Notes: generated from the letters alone by a model not told the origin. A DNA stretch of 64,000 nucleotides from Prescottella sp. R16 (GCF_030656875.1 NZ_CP130943.1:3100001-3164000); one strand, 5' to 3'; shown: positions 29,952 to 42,376, counted from the first letter of the stretch. Numbers and translations are program-made.

Positions 29952-30440
29952 ATGGCCGGAACATTGACCGTGTGGAAGTTCGACTCCCCCACCGGCGCGG
30001 ACACCGCGATCACAACGTTGGAAGATCTCCAGAAACAGGAACTGATCACGGTCCTGGACGCGGCCGTCGTCAGCTGGCCCGCGGACAAGAAGAAGCCGAA
30101 AACACACCAGTTGAACAACGTGACGGGCGCCGGCGCCCTGGGCGGCACGTTCTGGGGGCTGCTCTTCGGGATCCTGTTCTTCATTCCGCTCATCGGTGCG
30201 GCGGTCGGCGCCGCGGTCGGCGCGCTCACCGGCGCGATGACCGACGTCGGGATCGACAACGACTTCATCGCGCAGGTCAAGGACAAGGTGACGCCCGGTA
30301 CGTCCGCCCTGTTCGTGCTCACCACGGACGCGACGATCGATCGGGTCCACGAGGAGTTCCGGGGGCAGTCCGCCGAGCTGATCTCGACGAACCTCTCCCA
30401 CGAGCAGGAGTCCCAGCTGCGTGAGGTGTTCGCGGACTGA
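29952..30440 (+). CDS. DUF1269-family membrane protein
   Basis: A 162-aa protein beginning MAGTLTVWKFDSPTGADTAI with alternating charged segments, and a Gly/Ala-rich membrane hairpin (about residues 57-97: LGGTFWGLLFGILFFIP, then IGAAVGAAVGALTGAM). This matches DUF1269, found widely with unknown function. A perfect AGGAGG lies 6 bases before the ATG. It is followed by the AI-2E-family gene on the same strand, 39 bases later. Confidence 0.85.
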   Translation: MAGTLTVWKFDSPTGADTAITTLEDLQKQELITVLDAAVVSWPADKKKPKTHQLNNVTGAGALGGTFWGLLFGILFFIPLIGAAVGAAVGALTGAMTDVGIDNDFIAQVKDKVTPGTSALFVLTTDATIDRVHEEFRGQSAELISTNLSHEQESQLREVFAD

Positions 30441-30479
30441 CCGTCCGCGAACACGGATATCGAGACCACGGAGGCGAGG

Positions 30480-31595
30480 ATGATGTCGATGCGCTCCCGG
30501 AGATCGTCGTCGACACGCACGCTGCCGCCGGGGCCGGTGCCCACACTGGCACCGGCCCAGTGGGCGATCCCGCGCGGCCTGATCGTGCTGCTGGCCGGCG
30601 CCGGAGCGGTGGTCACGATCGCCGGCATCAAGACGTTCGCCGGGATTCTCGGGCCGGTGTTCCTGGCGTTGATGCTCACGATCGCAGTGCAACCGGTCCA
30701 GGGCTGGGTGCAGCGCAGGGGGCTGCCCCCGTGGCTCGGCATGCTGGGGGCACTGCTCGCCGTCAACGCCATCGTCGTCGCCCTGATCGGTGCGCTCGTC
30801 GTGTCCGCGGCCCAACTCGCGTCCGAGCTGCCGCAGTACGCGGACACCGCCGACGAACTGCTCGACGGGCTACGGTCCACCCTCTCGGGTGCCGGAGTGA
30901 GTTCCGACCAGATCCAGAACATGCTGAGCGGCATCGACACCGGCACGATCGTCGGGCTGCTCGAGTCGGCGTTGCAGGGGCTGCTCGGTGTGTTCTCCAA
31001 CCTGTTCTTCGTCCTGGCCCTGCTGCTGTTCATGGCCTTCGACGGCATGACCATCGGCAAGAAGATGCAGATCGTCGCCGAGGCTCGGCCGGAAATCGCT
31101 TACGCCCTTTCGACGTTCGCACACGGAACCCGGCAGTATCTCGTGGTGTCCACCGTCTTCGGCCTCATCGTGGCCGTGCTCGACGGTGCCGCACTGTGGT
31201 GGCTGGGAGTGCCGCTGCCGATCCTGTGGGCGGTCCTGTCGTTCATCACCAACTACATTCCGAACATCGGGTTCGTGATCGGGCTGGTGCCCCCGGCACT
31301 GCTCGCCCTCCTCGACGGCGGGGTCGGCGCCATGCTGTGGGTGATCGCCGTCTACTGCGTGATCAACTTCGTCATCCAGTCGATCATCCAACCGAAGTTC
31401 GTCGGCGACGCCGTCGGCATCAGCGTGACGATGGCGTTCCTGTCCCTCGTCTTCTGGACCTGGGTTCTCGGCGCCCTCGGCGCCCTGCTCGCGATCCCGA
31501 TGACGTTGCTGGTCAAGGCCGTTCTGCTCGACATCGATCCCACGACCCGCTGGGTGGGGGCACTGATCGGCGATCGGGTACCACCCCGCCCCTGA
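30480..31595 (+). CDS. AI-2E (PerM) family transporter
   Basis: A 371-aa membrane protein with about eight helices of the AI-2E/PerM family. It has the early GPVFLALMLTIAVQPVQGWV region, a central amphipathic stretch, and the C-terminal NFVIQSIIQPKFVGDAVGI and FLSLVFWTWVLGALGALLAI typical of the family. Members export small solutes or act as Na+/H+ antiporters; the substrate is unknown. The ATG follows GGAGGCGAGG. A 13-bp terminator follows before the convergent gatA. Confidence 0.88.
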   Translation: MMSMRSRRSSSTRTLPPGPVPTLAPAQWAIPRGLIVLLAGAGAVVTIAGIKTFAGILGPVFLALMLTIAVQPVQGWVQRRGLPPWLGMLGALLAVNAIVVALIGALVVSAAQLASELPQYADTADELLDGLRSTLSGAGVSSDQIQNMLSGIDTGTIVGLLESALQGLLGVFSNLFFVLALLLFMAFDGMTIGKKMQIVAEARPEIAYALSTFAHGTRQYLVVSTVFGLIVAVLDGAALWWLGVPLPILWAVLSFITNYIPNIGFVIGLVPPALLALLDGGVGAMLWVIAVYCVINFVIQSIIQPKFVGDAVGISVTMAFLSLVFWTWVLGALGALLAIPMTLLVKAVLLDIDPTTRWVGALIGDRVPPRP

Positions 31596-31600
31596 ACACG

Positions 31601-31641
31601 CGTGCGGCCCGGCCTCCTCGTCGAGGATGCCGGGCCGCACG
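31601..31641. terminator. Bidirectional terminator between AI-2E gene and gatA
   Basis: A perfect 13-bp stem CGTGCGGCCCGGC (31601-31613) / complement (31629-31641), with an additional inner TCCTCG/CGAGGA pairing, between convergent genes. Confidence 0.75.
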
Positions 31642-31656
31642 CGGGCGTCGGGGGCG

Positions 31657-33141
31657 TTACACGACGGGCGACGCGATCGGGCCGCGCGCGGCCTCGTAGG
31701 CCGCACCGACGCGGTAGAGCCGCTCGTCGGCGAGGGCCGGGGCCATGATCTGCAGGCCGACGGGCAGACCGTCGTCCGCGGACACCCCGGACGGCACCGA
31801 CATCGCGCAGTGGCCGGCCAGGTTGGTCGGCAGCGTGCACAGGTCGGACAGGTACATCGCCAGCGGGTCGTCGACCTTCTCGCCGAGCTTCCACGGCGTG
31901 AACGGGCTCGTCGGGGAGACGAGAACGTCGACCTTCTCGTACGCGGCGTCGAAGTCGCGGGCGATCAGCGTGCGGACCTTGAGCGCCGAACCGTAGTAGG
32001 CGTCGTAGTAGCCGGACGACAGCGCGTAGGTGCCGATCATGATGCGGCGCTTGACTTCCTTGCCGAAGCCCGCGGCGCGGGTGGCGGCCATGACCTGCTC
32101 GGCGCTCATGTTGCCGTCGTCGACGCGCAGGCCGTAGCGCATCGCGTCGAAGCGGGCGAGGTTCGAGGACACCTCACTCGGCAGGATCAGGTAGTACGCG
32201 GCGAGCGCGTGCAGGAAGTTGGGGCACGACACCTCGACGACCTCGGCACCGAGCGCCGTCAGCTGCTCGACCGCGGCGTCGAACGAGGCGATGACACCGG
32301 GCTGGTAGCTGTCGGAGTGCAGTTCCTTGACGACGCCGACTCGCACACCCTTCAGGTCACCGGTGGCACCCTGGCGGGCCGCCTCGACGACCGGGCGGAC
32401 CGGCTCGTTCACCGACGTCGAGTCGCGCGGGTCGTAACCGGCGACGACCTCGTGCAGCAGCGCGGTGTCGAGGACGGTGCGACCGCACGGGCCACCCTGG
32501 TCCAGCGACGACGCGCACGCGACGAGACCGAACCGCGAGACGGTGCCGTACGTGGGCTTGGTGCCGACGGTCGCGGTGACCGCGGCCGGCTGGCGGATCG
32601 AACCACCGGTGTCGGTGCCGATCGCGATCGGCGCCTGGTACGACGCGAGCGCTGCCGCCGAGCCGCCGCCCGAGCCGCCCGGGATGCGGGTGGTGTCCCA
32701 CGGGTTGCGGGTGGGACCGTACGCGGAGTTCTCGGTGGACGAGCCCATCGCGAACTCGTCCATGTTGGTCTTGCCGAGGATCGGGATGCCGGCCTCGCGC
32801 AGCTTGGTGGTGAGCGTCGCGTCGTACGGCGACACCCAGTTCTCGAGGATCTTCGACGCGCACGTCGTCGGCATGTCGGTGGTCGTGAAGACGTCCTTGA
32901 GCGCGATCGGCACACCCGCGAGCGCGGAGACCGGCGCGTCGCCGGCGGCGATCGCGGAGTCGACCTCCTTGGCCGCGACGAGCGCCTGCTCGCCCGCGAC
33001 GTGCAGGAACGCGTGCAGTTCGCCGTCGACCTGCCCGATGCGGTCCAGGTGCGCCTGCGTGACCTCCACCGAGGAGACCTCGCGGGAATGGATCTTCGAC
33101 GCCAGTTCGGATGCGTCGAGACGGGTCAGATCGGTGCTCAT
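31657..33141 (-). CDS. gatA: Asp-tRNA(Asn)/Glu-tRNA(Gln) amidotransferase subunit A
   Basis: A 494-aa amidase-signature enzyme that releases ammonia from glutamine for Glu-tRNA(Gln) amidation. The Ser-cisSer-Lys triad lies in IALKDVF (Lys near residue 81), [13 protein letters not shown] and [11 protein letters not shown]. The C-terminal part is normal. ATG 33141 overlaps the gatC stop by four bases, giving a coupled gatC-gatA pair. gatB is 10 kb away. Confidence 0.97.
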   Translation of the reverse strand: MSTDLTRLDASELASKIHSREVSSVEVTQAHLDRIGQVDGELHAFLHVAGEQALVAAKEVDSAIAAGDAPVSALAGVPIALKDVFTTTDMPTTCASKILENWVSPYDATLTTKLREAGIPILGKTNMDEFAMGSSTENSAYGPTRNPWDTTRIPGGSGGGSAAALASYQAPIAIGTDTGGSIRQPAAVTATVGTKPTYGTVSRFGLVACASSLDQGGPCGRTVLDTALLHEVVAGYDPRDSTSVNEPVRPVVEAARQGATGDLKGVRVGVVKELHSDSYQPGVIASFDAAVEQLTALGAEVVEVSCPNFLHALAAYYLILPSEVSSNLARFDAMRYGLRVDDGNMSAEQVMAATRAAGFGKEVKRRIMIGTYALSSGYYDAYYGSALKVRTLIARDFDAAYEKVDVLVSPTSPFTPWKLGEKVDDPLAMYLSDLCTLPTNLAGHCAMSVPSGVSADDGLPVGLQIMAPALADERLYRVGAAYEAARGPIASPVV

Positions 33142-33437
33142 TCGCCCTCTCCCAGGATCTGCGGAACCGCGAACCGGTCCTGTTCGACAGCCGGGGCGCC
33201 CGACAGCGCCTGCTCCGGCGTGAGGCCGGGGACGATGACGTCCGGCCGGGTCACGTTGACGACGGGGTTGGGATTCGCGGTGGGCGGCACATCATCTGCC
33301 GCGACCTCCGACACCGCCTTCACATGGCTGAGAATCGAATCCAACTGACCGGCGAACTCGTCGAGCTCGGCGTCGGTCAGGGCGAGCCGGGACAGCCGGG
33401 CGAGGTGGGCGACCTCGTCACGGGAGATGGCAGGCAC
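33138..33437 (-). CDS. gatC: Asp-tRNA(Asn)/Glu-tRNA(Gln) amidotransferase subunit C
   Basis: A 99-aa GatC that wraps around and stabilises GatA and GatB. It has the N-terminal helices [19 protein letters not shown] and a C-terminal extended arm ending [12 protein letters not shown]. The GTG start follows AAGGGG by 9 bases. Length is typical (about 95-100). It is co-transcribed with gatA. Confidence 0.96.
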   Translation of the reverse strand: MPAISRDEVAHLARLSRLALTDAELDEFAGQLDSILSHVKAVSEVAADDVPPTANPNPVVNVTRPDVIVPGLTPEQALSGAPAVEQDRFAVPQILGEGE

Positions 33438-33616
33438 CTTCGGTGACCCCTTTCAGGTCGGAAGTGAACGTTCCCGACCAGCCTAGAGCGTGCCGTGAAC
33501 GGCCGTGCAGGCCGTCACCCCACCGGCGGACGCCTCGGAGTGACAGGATGGACGACGGCGGGGGCCGACCGGTGTCCCTTCCGAGTGTCGAACCAGACCG
33601 AACGGAAAGGCCACCC

Positions 33617-34267
33617 GTGTCCTACCTGCTCCGCGTCCAGCTTCCCGACCGGCCCGGCAGCCTCGGCGCGCTCGCGCTCGCGCTCGGCGCGGTCGGGGCC
33701 GACATCCTGTCGCTGGACGTCGTCGAACGCGGCTCGGGGTTCGCCGTCGACGATCTGGTCGTGGACGTCCAGTCCGGGTCGCTGCCGGACGCCCTCATCA
33801 CGGCCGCCGAGAAGCTGCCCGACGTGCACGTCGATTCGATTCGCCCGTACGCCGGGATGCTCGACACGCATCGCGAACTCGAACTCATCGACCAGGTCGC
33901 CGCCGCCCGCACCGACCGGCTGCAGGTGCTCGTCGACAACGCACCCCGCGTGCTGCGGGTGGGCTGGTGCACCGTCCTCGCGGCCGGGCCGCGCGGCACC
34001 TACCGGGTGGTCGGCAGCCCCGGAGCCCCGGAAACCCATGCAGCGGACGCCCCCTGGATGCCACTCGAACGCGCCGTCGTCCTCGACACCGACGACGACT
34101 GGGTGCCGGCGCTGTGGCGGGACATGGACACCGCGCTGGCCGCCGCACCCCTCGGGTCCAGCGGTAACGTGCTGCTGCTCGGACGGCCGGGCGGCCCCGA
34201 GTTCCGCCCGTCGGAGGTGGCGCGACTCGGCTACCTGACCGGGATCCTCGCCACCGTCCTGGGCTGA
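33617..34267 (+). CDS. ACT-domain amino-acid-binding protein
   Basis: A 216-aa protein with an N-terminal ACT domain (about residues 1-75: YLLRVQLPDRPGSLGALALA) and a less recognisable C-terminal domain, roughly matching the conserved mycobacterial protein encoded beside gatC. ACT domains bind amino acids; the regulated process is unknown. GTG 33617 is chosen for GGAAAGG 6 bases upstream. It is divergent from gatC, 179 bp away. Confidence 0.82.
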   Translation: MSYLLRVQLPDRPGSLGALALALGAVGADILSLDVVERGSGFAVDDLVVDVQSGSLPDALITAAEKLPDVHVDSIRPYAGMLDTHRELELIDQVAAARTDRLQVLVDNAPRVLRVGWCTVLAAGPRGTYRVVGSPGAPETHAADAPWMPLERAVVLDTDDDWVPALWRDMDTALAAAPLGSSGNVLLLGRPGGPEFRPSEVARLGYLTGILATVLG

Positions 34268-34270
34268 CCG

Positions 34271-34759
34271 TCAGACGAGTTCGCGCACCAGCGCGGTCAG
34301 TTCGACGCCGGGCACCGGCTCCCAGTTGCGGTCCGGTGCGGGCACGAAACCGTTGCGGTCGTAGATGCGGCGGGCGTCGGCCATATCGGGCTGGGTGGAG
34401 ATCACCACCGCCTGGTCGCCACGCTCGTACGCGATGTCGAGAACGTGCCGCACCAGCGCCGACCCGACCCCCTTGCCGCGGGCCGACTGGGCGACCGCCA
34501 GCATGCGGAACTCGAGTTCGCCCTTGTCGGCGACGTCCGAGAACGGCGTGCCGGGCTCGGCGATCGTCACCGAACCGACGATCTCGCCCTCGACCTCGGC
34601 GACGACGACCTGCGCCTGCTCGGCCCGGGTCGCGGTGTCGCGCAGGAGCTGCGCGTAGCCGTCGTCCCTCGACACGAAGCCGTCACCGATGTAGACGCCG
34701 ACGGTGAGATCGCCGATCGTGTCGAAGTCGGCAGGTGTCGCGGTGCGGATATCGATCAT
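34271..34759 (-). CDS. GNAT-family N-acetyltransferase
   Basis: A 162-aa acetyltransferase. The acetyl-CoA motif A is VAQSARGKGVGSALVRHVLD (Q/R-x-x-G-x-G), with the preceding LEFRMLAV beta-strand. The N-terminal half is acidic. The substrate cannot be told. ATG 34759 (MIDIRTATP) is chosen for its typical GNAT start; the upstream in-frame codons are not convincing. It is convergent with the ACT gene (3 bases between stops) and lies downstream of ligA on the same strand. Confidence 0.82.
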   Translation of the reverse strand: MIDIRTATPADFDTIGDLTVGVYIGDGFVSRDDGYAQLLRDTATRAEQAQVVVAEVEGEIVGSVTIAEPGTPFSDVADKGELEFRMLAVAQSARGKGVGSALVRHVLDIAYERGDQAVVISTQPDMADARRIYDRNGFVPAPDRNWEPVPGVELTALVRELV

Positions 34760-34977
34760 GGCGTCATGATGACAGTCGACCCCGACAGCAGGAAAACCGT
34801 TTCGAGAACACGTCCGAGACACATGTCACATTCTCGAGGCGTGAGATTCGCGGACCACGCCCGGGACCTGCAACCCGGCACCACATCAACGACACCGCGT
34901 CGTAGACGTGGCGTTCGTCACGTGGACAAGTCGGCCCCCGAAGTGCGAAAGTTCCTGTCGCTCTGTGCTTCTGCCGG

Positions 34978-37125
<2,148 letters not shown>

Positions 37126-37179
37126 CTATCGCAGCCGACCGACAGGATCCGCCGGGGAAAGCGCGGCGCCGACTCCCGT

Positions 37180-38208
37180 TCAGCGCCGCGCGTCGGGGTC
37201 CGCGCCGTCCGCGAAGGCACGGGTCAGCTCGGCCGCGCCACGCAGGACGTCCCGGGCCCGGTCGAGGCTCGCGCCGGTCAGTCCGCACGCCGGGGTGACC
37301 GCGACCCGCGACGCCAGATACTCCCGCGGAAACCCGAGCCGGTCGAGCAGCCGCGTCGCCGGCTCCGCCAGGTCCCGCCACCCGGGAACCGGATCGGACG
37401 CCGTCGGCACCAGCCCGAGCCCGAGATCGACGCCGTCGTCGAGCAGCCGGCCGACCCCGTCCAGATCGGCGGTGCGCAGGGTGCTCACATCGAACCCGAT
37501 CATCGTCGCACCGCTGCGGCGCAACAGGTTCCACGGAAGATCGGGGGCACAGCAGTGGATCGTCGTCGGCACACCGACAGTCCCGACCGCACGCTGCACC
37601 AGATCCAGGGCCTCCGGTTCCGGCAGCGCCGGCGGCGACTGCAGAATCGACACCCCCGGCAGCGATCCGGCCAGCACGGCGGGCAGCGACGGCTCGTCGA
37701 ACTGGACCACGATCGGGGAGCCGAGCCGCCGGGCGGCCTCGGCGACGTGGTTCGCGACGCCCTCCGCCAACGACTCCGTGACGTCCCGCAGTGCGCCGCG
37801 GTCGGTGAGCACCCGGTGGCCGCCGAACAGTTCGGTGTGCGCGGCGAGCGTCAACGGTCCCACCGCCTGCACCTTCACCGGACGGTTACTGCCCCGCAGC
37901 CCCGCGAGTTCCCACGCCTCCTCGAGCGCATCGAGGTCACGGGCCAGGAAATCGCGGGCCGCCCGGGTCGCCGCACCGGGCCGCTGCGCCAGCCGGTACC
38001 CGGTGGTGGACGTGTCCAGCGGCATGTCGACCAGCAGTGCCGCGGCCCGGCCGATCAGATCGGCGCCGACACCGCGCGCGGGCAGTTCCACCAGATGCGG
38101 CAGGCCGGGCAGTTCCCCGACGACGATCTCCGCGGCCATCCGCGGATCGGTACCCGGCCACGACCCGATGCCCGTCGCCACCCCGACGGGAACCCGGGTG
38201 TCCGTCAC
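37180..38208 (-). CDS. Cobalamin-independent methionine synthase-like protein (MetE C-terminal fold)
   Basis: A 342-aa protein with a single TIM barrel resembling the C-terminal domain of MetE. The Zn-type ligands occur in TIHCCAPD and [12 protein letters not shown], and QFDEPSLPA fits the Glu/Asp position. It lacks the N-terminal barrel, so methyl transfer from tetrahydrofolate to homocysteine is not assured; it may use another donor or thiol. The start is GTG ([10 protein letters not shown]), overlapping the mnmA stop (GTGA), so the two are coupled. Confidence 0.82.
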   Translation of the reverse strand: MTDTRVPVGVATGIGSWPGTDPRMAAEIVVGELPGLPHLVELPARGVGADLIGRAAALLVDMPLDTSTTGYRLAQRPGAATRAARDFLARDLDALEEAWELAGLRGSNRPVKVQAVGPLTLAAHTELFGGHRVLTDRGALRDVTESLAEGVANHVAEAARRLGSPIVVQFDEPSLPAVLAGSLPGVSILQSPPALPEPEALDLVQRAVGTVGVPTTIHCCAPDLPWNLLRRSGATMIGFDVSTLRTADLDGVGRLLDDGVDLGLGLVPTASDPVPGWRDLAEPATRLLDRLGFPREYLASRVAVTPACGLTGASLDRARDVLRGAAELTRAFADGADPDARR

Positions 38209-39293
38209 GGCCGGTCCGTGGACGTGCCCGAGATGGTGCCGCTGCCGATCACGATGTCACCGGCGGCGTCCGGGCGGTACAGCACGACGGCCTGCCCCTT
38301 CGCGACACCGGTCAGCGGCTCGGCGAGCCGGACCACGATGCCGTCGGGCGTGGCTTCGGCGACCGCGGGCGCGGTACCGCCGTGCGCGCGCACCTGCACG
38401 ACGCACTCGATCGGCCCCTCGGGGGTCTGCCCCGACGTCCAGATCGGCCGGTCCGCGGTGATCGTCCACACGTTCAACCGGTCCACCGAACCCACCTGCA
38501 CGGTGCCGGTCTCGGGTTCGATCGCGGTCACGTAGCGGGGCTTGCCGTTCGCGGCCGGCCCCTCCACACCGAGGCCCTTGCGCTGGCCGATCGTGAACCC
38601 GTGGACGCCGTCGTGCTGCCCGAGCACCTCACCGGTGTCGGCGTCGACGACGGCGCCGGGACGGATCCCGATCTTCGCGCCGAGGAACGCCCGGGTGTCA
38701 CCGGACGGGATGAAGCAGATGTCGTGGCTGTCGGGCTTGTTCGCGACCGCGAGGCCCCGCTCGGCGGCCTCCGCGCGGATCTGTTCCTTGGGGGTGTCGC
38801 CGACCGGGAACATCGCCCGCGACAACTGCTTCGCGGTGAGCACCGCGAGCACGTACGACTGGTCCTTGTCGGCGTCGACGGCGCGCCGCAGCTCACCGTT
38901 CTCGAGCCGCGCGTAGTGGCCGGTCGCGACCGCGTCGAAACCCAGCGCGTACGCCCGCTCCGCGAGCGCCGAGAACTTGATCTTCTCGTTGCAGCGCAGG
39001 CACGGGTTGGGGGTCTCCCCCGCCGCATACGACTCGACGAAGTCGTCGATCACGTCTTCCTTGAAGCGGTCGGCGAAATCCCATACGTAGAAAGGGATTC
39101 CGAGGACATCGGCGGCCCGCTTGGCATCGCCCGCGTCCTCCTTGGAGCAGCAGCCCCGCGACCCGGTCCGCAGGGTGCCCGGCGCAGTGGACAGCGCCAG
39201 ATGCACCCCCACCACGTCGTGGCCGGCGGCCACCGCGCGCGCCGCGGCGACCGCGGAATCGACACCGCCGCTCATCGCTGCCAGAACTCGCAT
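38205..39293 (-). CDS. mnmA: tRNA-specific 2-thiouridylase MnmA
   Basis: A 362-aa enzyme that adds sulfur to U34 of tRNA-Lys, -Glu and -Gln. It has the PP-loop [10 protein letters not shown] (residues 8-17), catalytic Cys in [12 protein letters not shown] and the second Cys in [10 protein letters not shown]. It needs sulfur from a cysteine desulfurase, which is encoded 7 bases upstream on the same strand, giving a probable sulfur-transfer operon. The tRNA-Glu and tRNA-Gln species in this window have C34, so they are not its direct substrates. Confidence 0.96.
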   Translation of the reverse strand: MRVLAAMSGGVDSAVAAARAVAAGHDVVGVHLALSTAPGTLRTGSRGCCSKEDAGDAKRAADVLGIPFYVWDFADRFKEDVIDDFVESYAAGETPNPCLRCNEKIKFSALAERAYALGFDAVATGHYARLENGELRRAVDADKDQSYVLAVLTAKQLSRAMFPVGDTPKEQIRAEAAERGLAVANKPDSHDICFIPSGDTRAFLGAKIGIRPGAVVDADTGEVLGQHDGVHGFTIGQRKGLGVEGPAANGKPRYVTAIEPETGTVQVGSVDRLNVWTITADRPIWTSGQTPEGPIECVVQVRAHGGTAPAVAEATPDGIVVRLAEPLTGVAKGQAVVLYRPDAAGDIVIGSGTISGTSTDRP

Positions 39294-39300
39294 CTACCGA

Positions 39301-40506
39301 TTACCTCCGTGTCGTGTCGGCCAGTCCGGCGGCCCGGGCCCGTTCGATCACCTGTGGCAGCGCCGCCAGCAGCGCCTCGACGTCGCGTCGGGACGACGTG
39401 TGCCCCAACGAGAATCGCAGCGAACCCCGTGCCACGACCGGGTCGACACCCATCGACGTCAACACGTGACTCGCGCTCGCGACCCCGGCCGTGCACGCCG
39501 ACCCGGTCGAACATTCGACCCCGGCGACGTCGAGCAGCATGAGCAGCGAATCGCCCTCGCAGCCGGGGAACGTGAAGTGCGCGTTACCGGGCAGTCGCGC
39601 CGCACCCGTCGCACCGTTGAGAATCGCATCGGGCACGATCGCCCGCACCCCGGAGATCAGGCTGTCCCGCAGTTCGGTCAGCTCGGCCGCCCGCTCGTCC
39701 ATCTCGGCCGTCGTGATCCGCAGCGCCGCCGCGAGCCCGACGATCGACGCGGTGTCCTGCGTGCCGGAGCGGACGTCGCGCTCGTGCCCGCCGCCGTGCA
39801 GCAGCGGCACGCACGGCACCTGCCGGCCCAGCAGCAGGACGCCGACGCCGTGCGGGCCGCCGAGCTTGTGCCCGGCGAGACTCAGCGCCGACAGTCCGCT
39901 CGCGGCGAAGTCGACGGGCAGATGCGCGGCGGCCTGCACCGCGTCGGAATGGATCGGGACGTCGTAGGAGGAGGCGATCGCAGCGATCTCGGACACCGGG
40001 TTGATCGTGCCGACCTCGTTGTTGGCCCACATGACGGTCACCAGCGCGACCTCGTCGGCGTGGCGGGCCAGTTCGGTCCGCACCGTCTCCGGGTCGACGG
40101 CGCCGTGTTCGTCGACCGGCAGCCACGTCACCTGCGCACCCTCGTGCGTCACCAGCCACTCGACGGCGTCGAGCACCGCATGATGTTCGACAGCGCTCGC
40201 CAGGATGCGGGTACGACGCGGATCGGCGTCCCGTCGCGCCCAGAAGATGCCCTTGACCGCGAGATTGTCGCTCTCGGTGCCGCCGGAGGTGAAGATCACC
40301 TCGGACGGGCGGGCACCGAGGCACGCCGCGATGGACTCGCGGGACTCCTCGATCCGGCGACGGGCGGCCCTACCCGACCCGTGCAACGACGACGCGTTGC
40401 CCACGGTCGCGAAGATCTCGGTCATCGCCTCGATCGTGGCCGGATACATCGGGGTGGTCGCGGCGTGGTCGAGGTAGACCGCGGGACTGGGCGCAGGCGA
40501 GATCAT
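39301..40506 (-). CDS. Cysteine desulfurase (IscS/NifS family)
   Basis: A 401-aa PLP enzyme that converts cysteine to alanine and a persulfide. It begins [13 protein letters not shown], has VEHHAVLDA, the PLP Lys in [12 protein letters not shown], and the persulfide Cys in [12 protein letters not shown]. Next to mnmA, it most probably supplies sulfur for tRNA 2-thiolation, with no scaffold (IscU/SufU) gene nearby. ATG 40506 is used because there is no later start before YLDHAATTP. The upstream acyltransferase ORF overlaps its first 137 bases. Confidence 0.95.
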   Translation of the reverse strand: MISPAPSPAVYLDHAATTPMYPATIEAMTEIFATVGNASSLHGSGRAARRRIEESRESIAACLGARPSEVIFTSGGTESDNLAVKGIFWARRDADPRRTRILASAVEHHAVLDAVEWLVTHEGAQVTWLPVDEHGAVDPETVRTELARHADEVALVTVMWANNEVGTINPVSEIAAIASSYDVPIHSDAVQAAAHLPVDFAASGLSALSLAGHKLGGPHGVGVLLLGRQVPCVPLLHGGGHERDVRSGTQDTASIVGLAAALRITTAEMDERAAELTELRDSLISGVRAIVPDAILNGATGAARLPGNAHFTFPGCEGDSLLMLLDVAGVECSTGSACTAGVASASHVLTSMGVDPVVARGSLRFSLGHTSSRRDVEALLAALPQVIERARAAGLADTTRR

Positions 40507-41353
40507 GGCCCGTCAAGGATAGCCCGTCCGCCGCAGCGGTCACGTCCGCGGAGGCGCCGGCCACCCGTCGCACGTACCGCTCGCACCGAGCGGCGAGTTC
40601 GCGACGATCCCCACCCGGCCGCTGCACCGGACCCACCACCACCTCGGCCCGCACGCCACGGCTCCGCAGGATCCGCCGCATCGACGCGCCGATCTCCTCG
40701 TCGCCCACGAAACTCGGGCCCGTCGTCCGCTCCCCGGACGCGTCGACATAGCCGATCGACACCGGCACCACCGGCCGGCCCGAATCGATCGCGGCCTGGA
40801 ACAGCGCCGGACGGAACCGCCCGTACACCCGGCCGCACCACGTGGTGCCCTCCGGGAACGCGATCACCGTCTCCCCCGCCGCCAGCCGATCCCGCACCAC
40901 CGCGACCGTCGCGGGCAGCCGGCGCAGCCGGTCCCGTTCGATCGGGACGACACCCGCCCACCGGGCCACGACACCGAGCAGCGGCCACGACACCAGATCC
41001 GCGCGGGCGACGAACCGGCCCGGCGTCACCGCTGCGAGTACCAGGACATCCAGCCACGACGTGTGCCCCGCGACGACGAACGCACCCCCACCCATCTCAC
41101 CGACGTCCACCCGGCGTCCTCGATCGAGGCGAATCCCGATGCTGTGCAATGCCACCCGCGCCAGGCTGCGGTGCACCGCCGTCCGCAGACCGGCCGGCAG
41201 CAGCCGTACCAGCGGCAGCAGCAGCGTCGACGACGCCACCAGGACCAGGGCGCACCAGCGGGCCGCCGCCACCACCGTCGGCACCCGTTCCGGACGCCGC
41301 GGCAGACACCCCGCACCGCACGGGCTCACCGGCTGCCACGCGTGCCCGCTCAC
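40370..41353 (-). CDS. 1-acyl-sn-glycerol-3-phosphate acyltransferase-like (PlsC/OlsA family)
   Basis: A 327-aa membrane-associated acyltransferase. The H-x4-D motif is HTSWLD, and the PlsC motifs FPEGTTW and [10 protein letters not shown] follow, with a short N-terminal hydrophobic segment. Together with the GNAT encoded upstream it resembles the OlsA-OlsB pair, in which OlsA adds the second acyl chain to lyso-ornithine lipid; this is inferred. The GTG start overlaps the upstream stop by 4 bases. The tail after about residue 280 runs through 137 bases of the desulfurase gene in another frame. Confidence 0.8.
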   Translation of the reverse strand: MSGHAWQPVSPCGAGCLPRRPERVPTVVAAARWCALVLVASSTLLLPLVRLLPAGLRTAVHRSLARVALHSIGIRLDRGRRVDVGEMGGGAFVVAGHTSWLDVLVLAAVTPGRFVARADLVSWPLLGVVARWAGVVPIERDRLRRLPATVAVVRDRLAAGETVIAFPEGTTWCGRVYGRFRPALFQAAIDSGRPVVPVSIGYVDASGERTTGPSFVGDEEIGASMRRILRSRGVRAEVVVGPVQRPGGDRRELAARCERYVRRVAGASADVTAAADGLSLTGHDLACAQSRGLPRPRRDHPDVSGHDRGDDRDLRDRGQRVVVARVG

Positions 41354-42165
41354 GCCGCGGCCTCGACCACCGCCGACGCCCGACGCAACCGCTCGAGATA
41401 GCGGGTGTCCGCGCCGTGCAGGCTCTGGACCGCCACGAAGTCGGCGACACCGAAGTCCGGATCGTGGGCGGGCTGCCCGTGGATCCGCGCACCCAACCGC
41501 AGGTATCCGCGCAACAGCGGCGGCACCACGGCGCGCTCGGCGGCGGCGATGTCGTCGAGCGGGCGCCCGTCGACCCGCACGGGCCGCCGCGGCCGCACCC
41601 ACCGGCCCGGGTCGGCGGCGTGCCGGGCCAGCAGCAGATCCCGGACCGCGCGGACGTTCGCCCCCGGCACCGCGTCGGGCCGGTCCTGCATCGGAACCGA
41701 CACACAGCCCATGACACTGTCGTGGCCGGTGAGCTGCAGATAGTGCAGGATTCCGGCCCACATGAGCGCCAGCACCGACCCGTTCCGGTGCGCGGCGTCG
41801 ACGCACGCCCGCCCCATCTCCACGACCCGCAGACCGGCCGGGTCGAGATTCGCGAGATCGAACTCGGTGGCGGTGTAGTAGCCGCCCGCGGCGCGAGCAC
41901 CGTCCGGCGGCAGCATCCGGTAGCAGCCGACGAACTCACCCGTCCGGTTGTCGCGGACGAGCAGATGGTCACAGAACTCGTCGAACCGGTCGGCGTCGAG
42001 CAGCGCCTCGTCGAGGGGAAGAACGAAGCCGGGTTCGGTGGAGAACACCCGGTAGCGCAGCCGCTGCGCGGCCTGCCGATGGTCACGGTCGGCGGAGACG
42101 ATCAGGGAGTAGCGCGGGGTCGTGTGCGCAGAACAGACGGTTTCGACGAACGGCGAAGTTGTCAT
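41350..42165 (-). CDS. GNAT-type N-acyltransferase (OlsB-like)
   Basis: A 271-aa GNAT of the OlsB/hemolysin-acyltransferase-like group (L-ornithine N-acyltransferase). It has RYRVFSTEPGF, the conserved VGCYRMLPPDGA and VEMGRACVDAAHRN, and a C-terminal segment KARIHG-like (YLRLGARIHGQPAHDPDFGV). OlsB-type enzymes transfer a 3-hydroxyacyl group from ACP to ornithine. With the PlsC-like gene downstream, an ornithine-lipid role is plausible but not shown. Confidence 0.78.
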   Translation of the reverse strand: MTTSPFVETVCSAHTTPRYSLIVSADRDHRQAAQRLRYRVFSTEPGFVLPLDEALLDADRFDEFCDHLLVRDNRTGEFVGCYRMLPPDGARAAGGYYTATEFDLANLDPAGLRVVEMGRACVDAAHRNGSVLALMWAGILHYLQLTGHDSVMGCVSVPMQDRPDAVPGANVRAVRDLLLARHAADPGRWVRPRRPVRVDGRPLDDIAAAERAVVPPLLRGYLRLGARIHGQPAHDPDFGVADFVAVQSLHGADTRYLERLRRASAVVEAAA

Positions 42166-42242
42166 GCTGCAGGTCTATCGCCCGTCGACAGCGCCGGGGC
42201 GTCTGCTCCGTGACGCGTCGATGCAGGTTCGGTGAACGCGCT

Positions 42243-42302
42243 GCGCGCACGTTGACGTCCTGCGCGCACGATTGCGCGCGCAGGACGTCGAGTCGCGCGC
42301 AG
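42243..42302. repeat. 60-bp palindromic direct repeat, copy 1
   Basis: A 60-bp unit found again at 43333-43392 with one mismatch (C in place of A at the loop). Each copy holds a 14-bp inverted repeat GACGTCCTGCGCGC / GCGCGCAGGACGTC with an 8-base loop, and flanking GCGCGC runs. The two copies bracket the AbiEi-like/DUF559 gene in the same orientation. Confidence 0.95.
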
Positions 42303-42306
42303 GAAC

Positions 42307-42334
42307 CTGTGGACAGCGTCGAAGTTGTCCACAG
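42307..42334. promoter_or_regulatory. Inverted repeat upstream of the AbiEi-like gene
   Basis: CTGTGGACA and TGTCCACAG form a perfect 9-bp dyad with a 10-base spacer, 43 bases before the gene. The right arm includes TTGTCCACA, which is also the high-GC DnaA-box sequence. It could be an autoregulatory operator, as AbiEi proteins bind inverted repeats, or DnaA-type sites. Confidence 0.5.
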
Positions 42335-42376
42335 ATTCCGAAACGGGTCTCGCGTAGACCCCGGCCGGCTTCCACG

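Noticed and set aside
39301..40506. The cysteine desulfurase as part of an Isc/Suf iron-sulfur operon
   Set aside because: No scaffold or chaperone genes adjoin it; its neighbour is mnmA, so tRNA thiolation is the better context.
42307..42334. The TTGTCCACA dyad as a replication origin
   Set aside because: Only two boxes, no dnaA or dnaN nearby and no AT-rich unwinding region.
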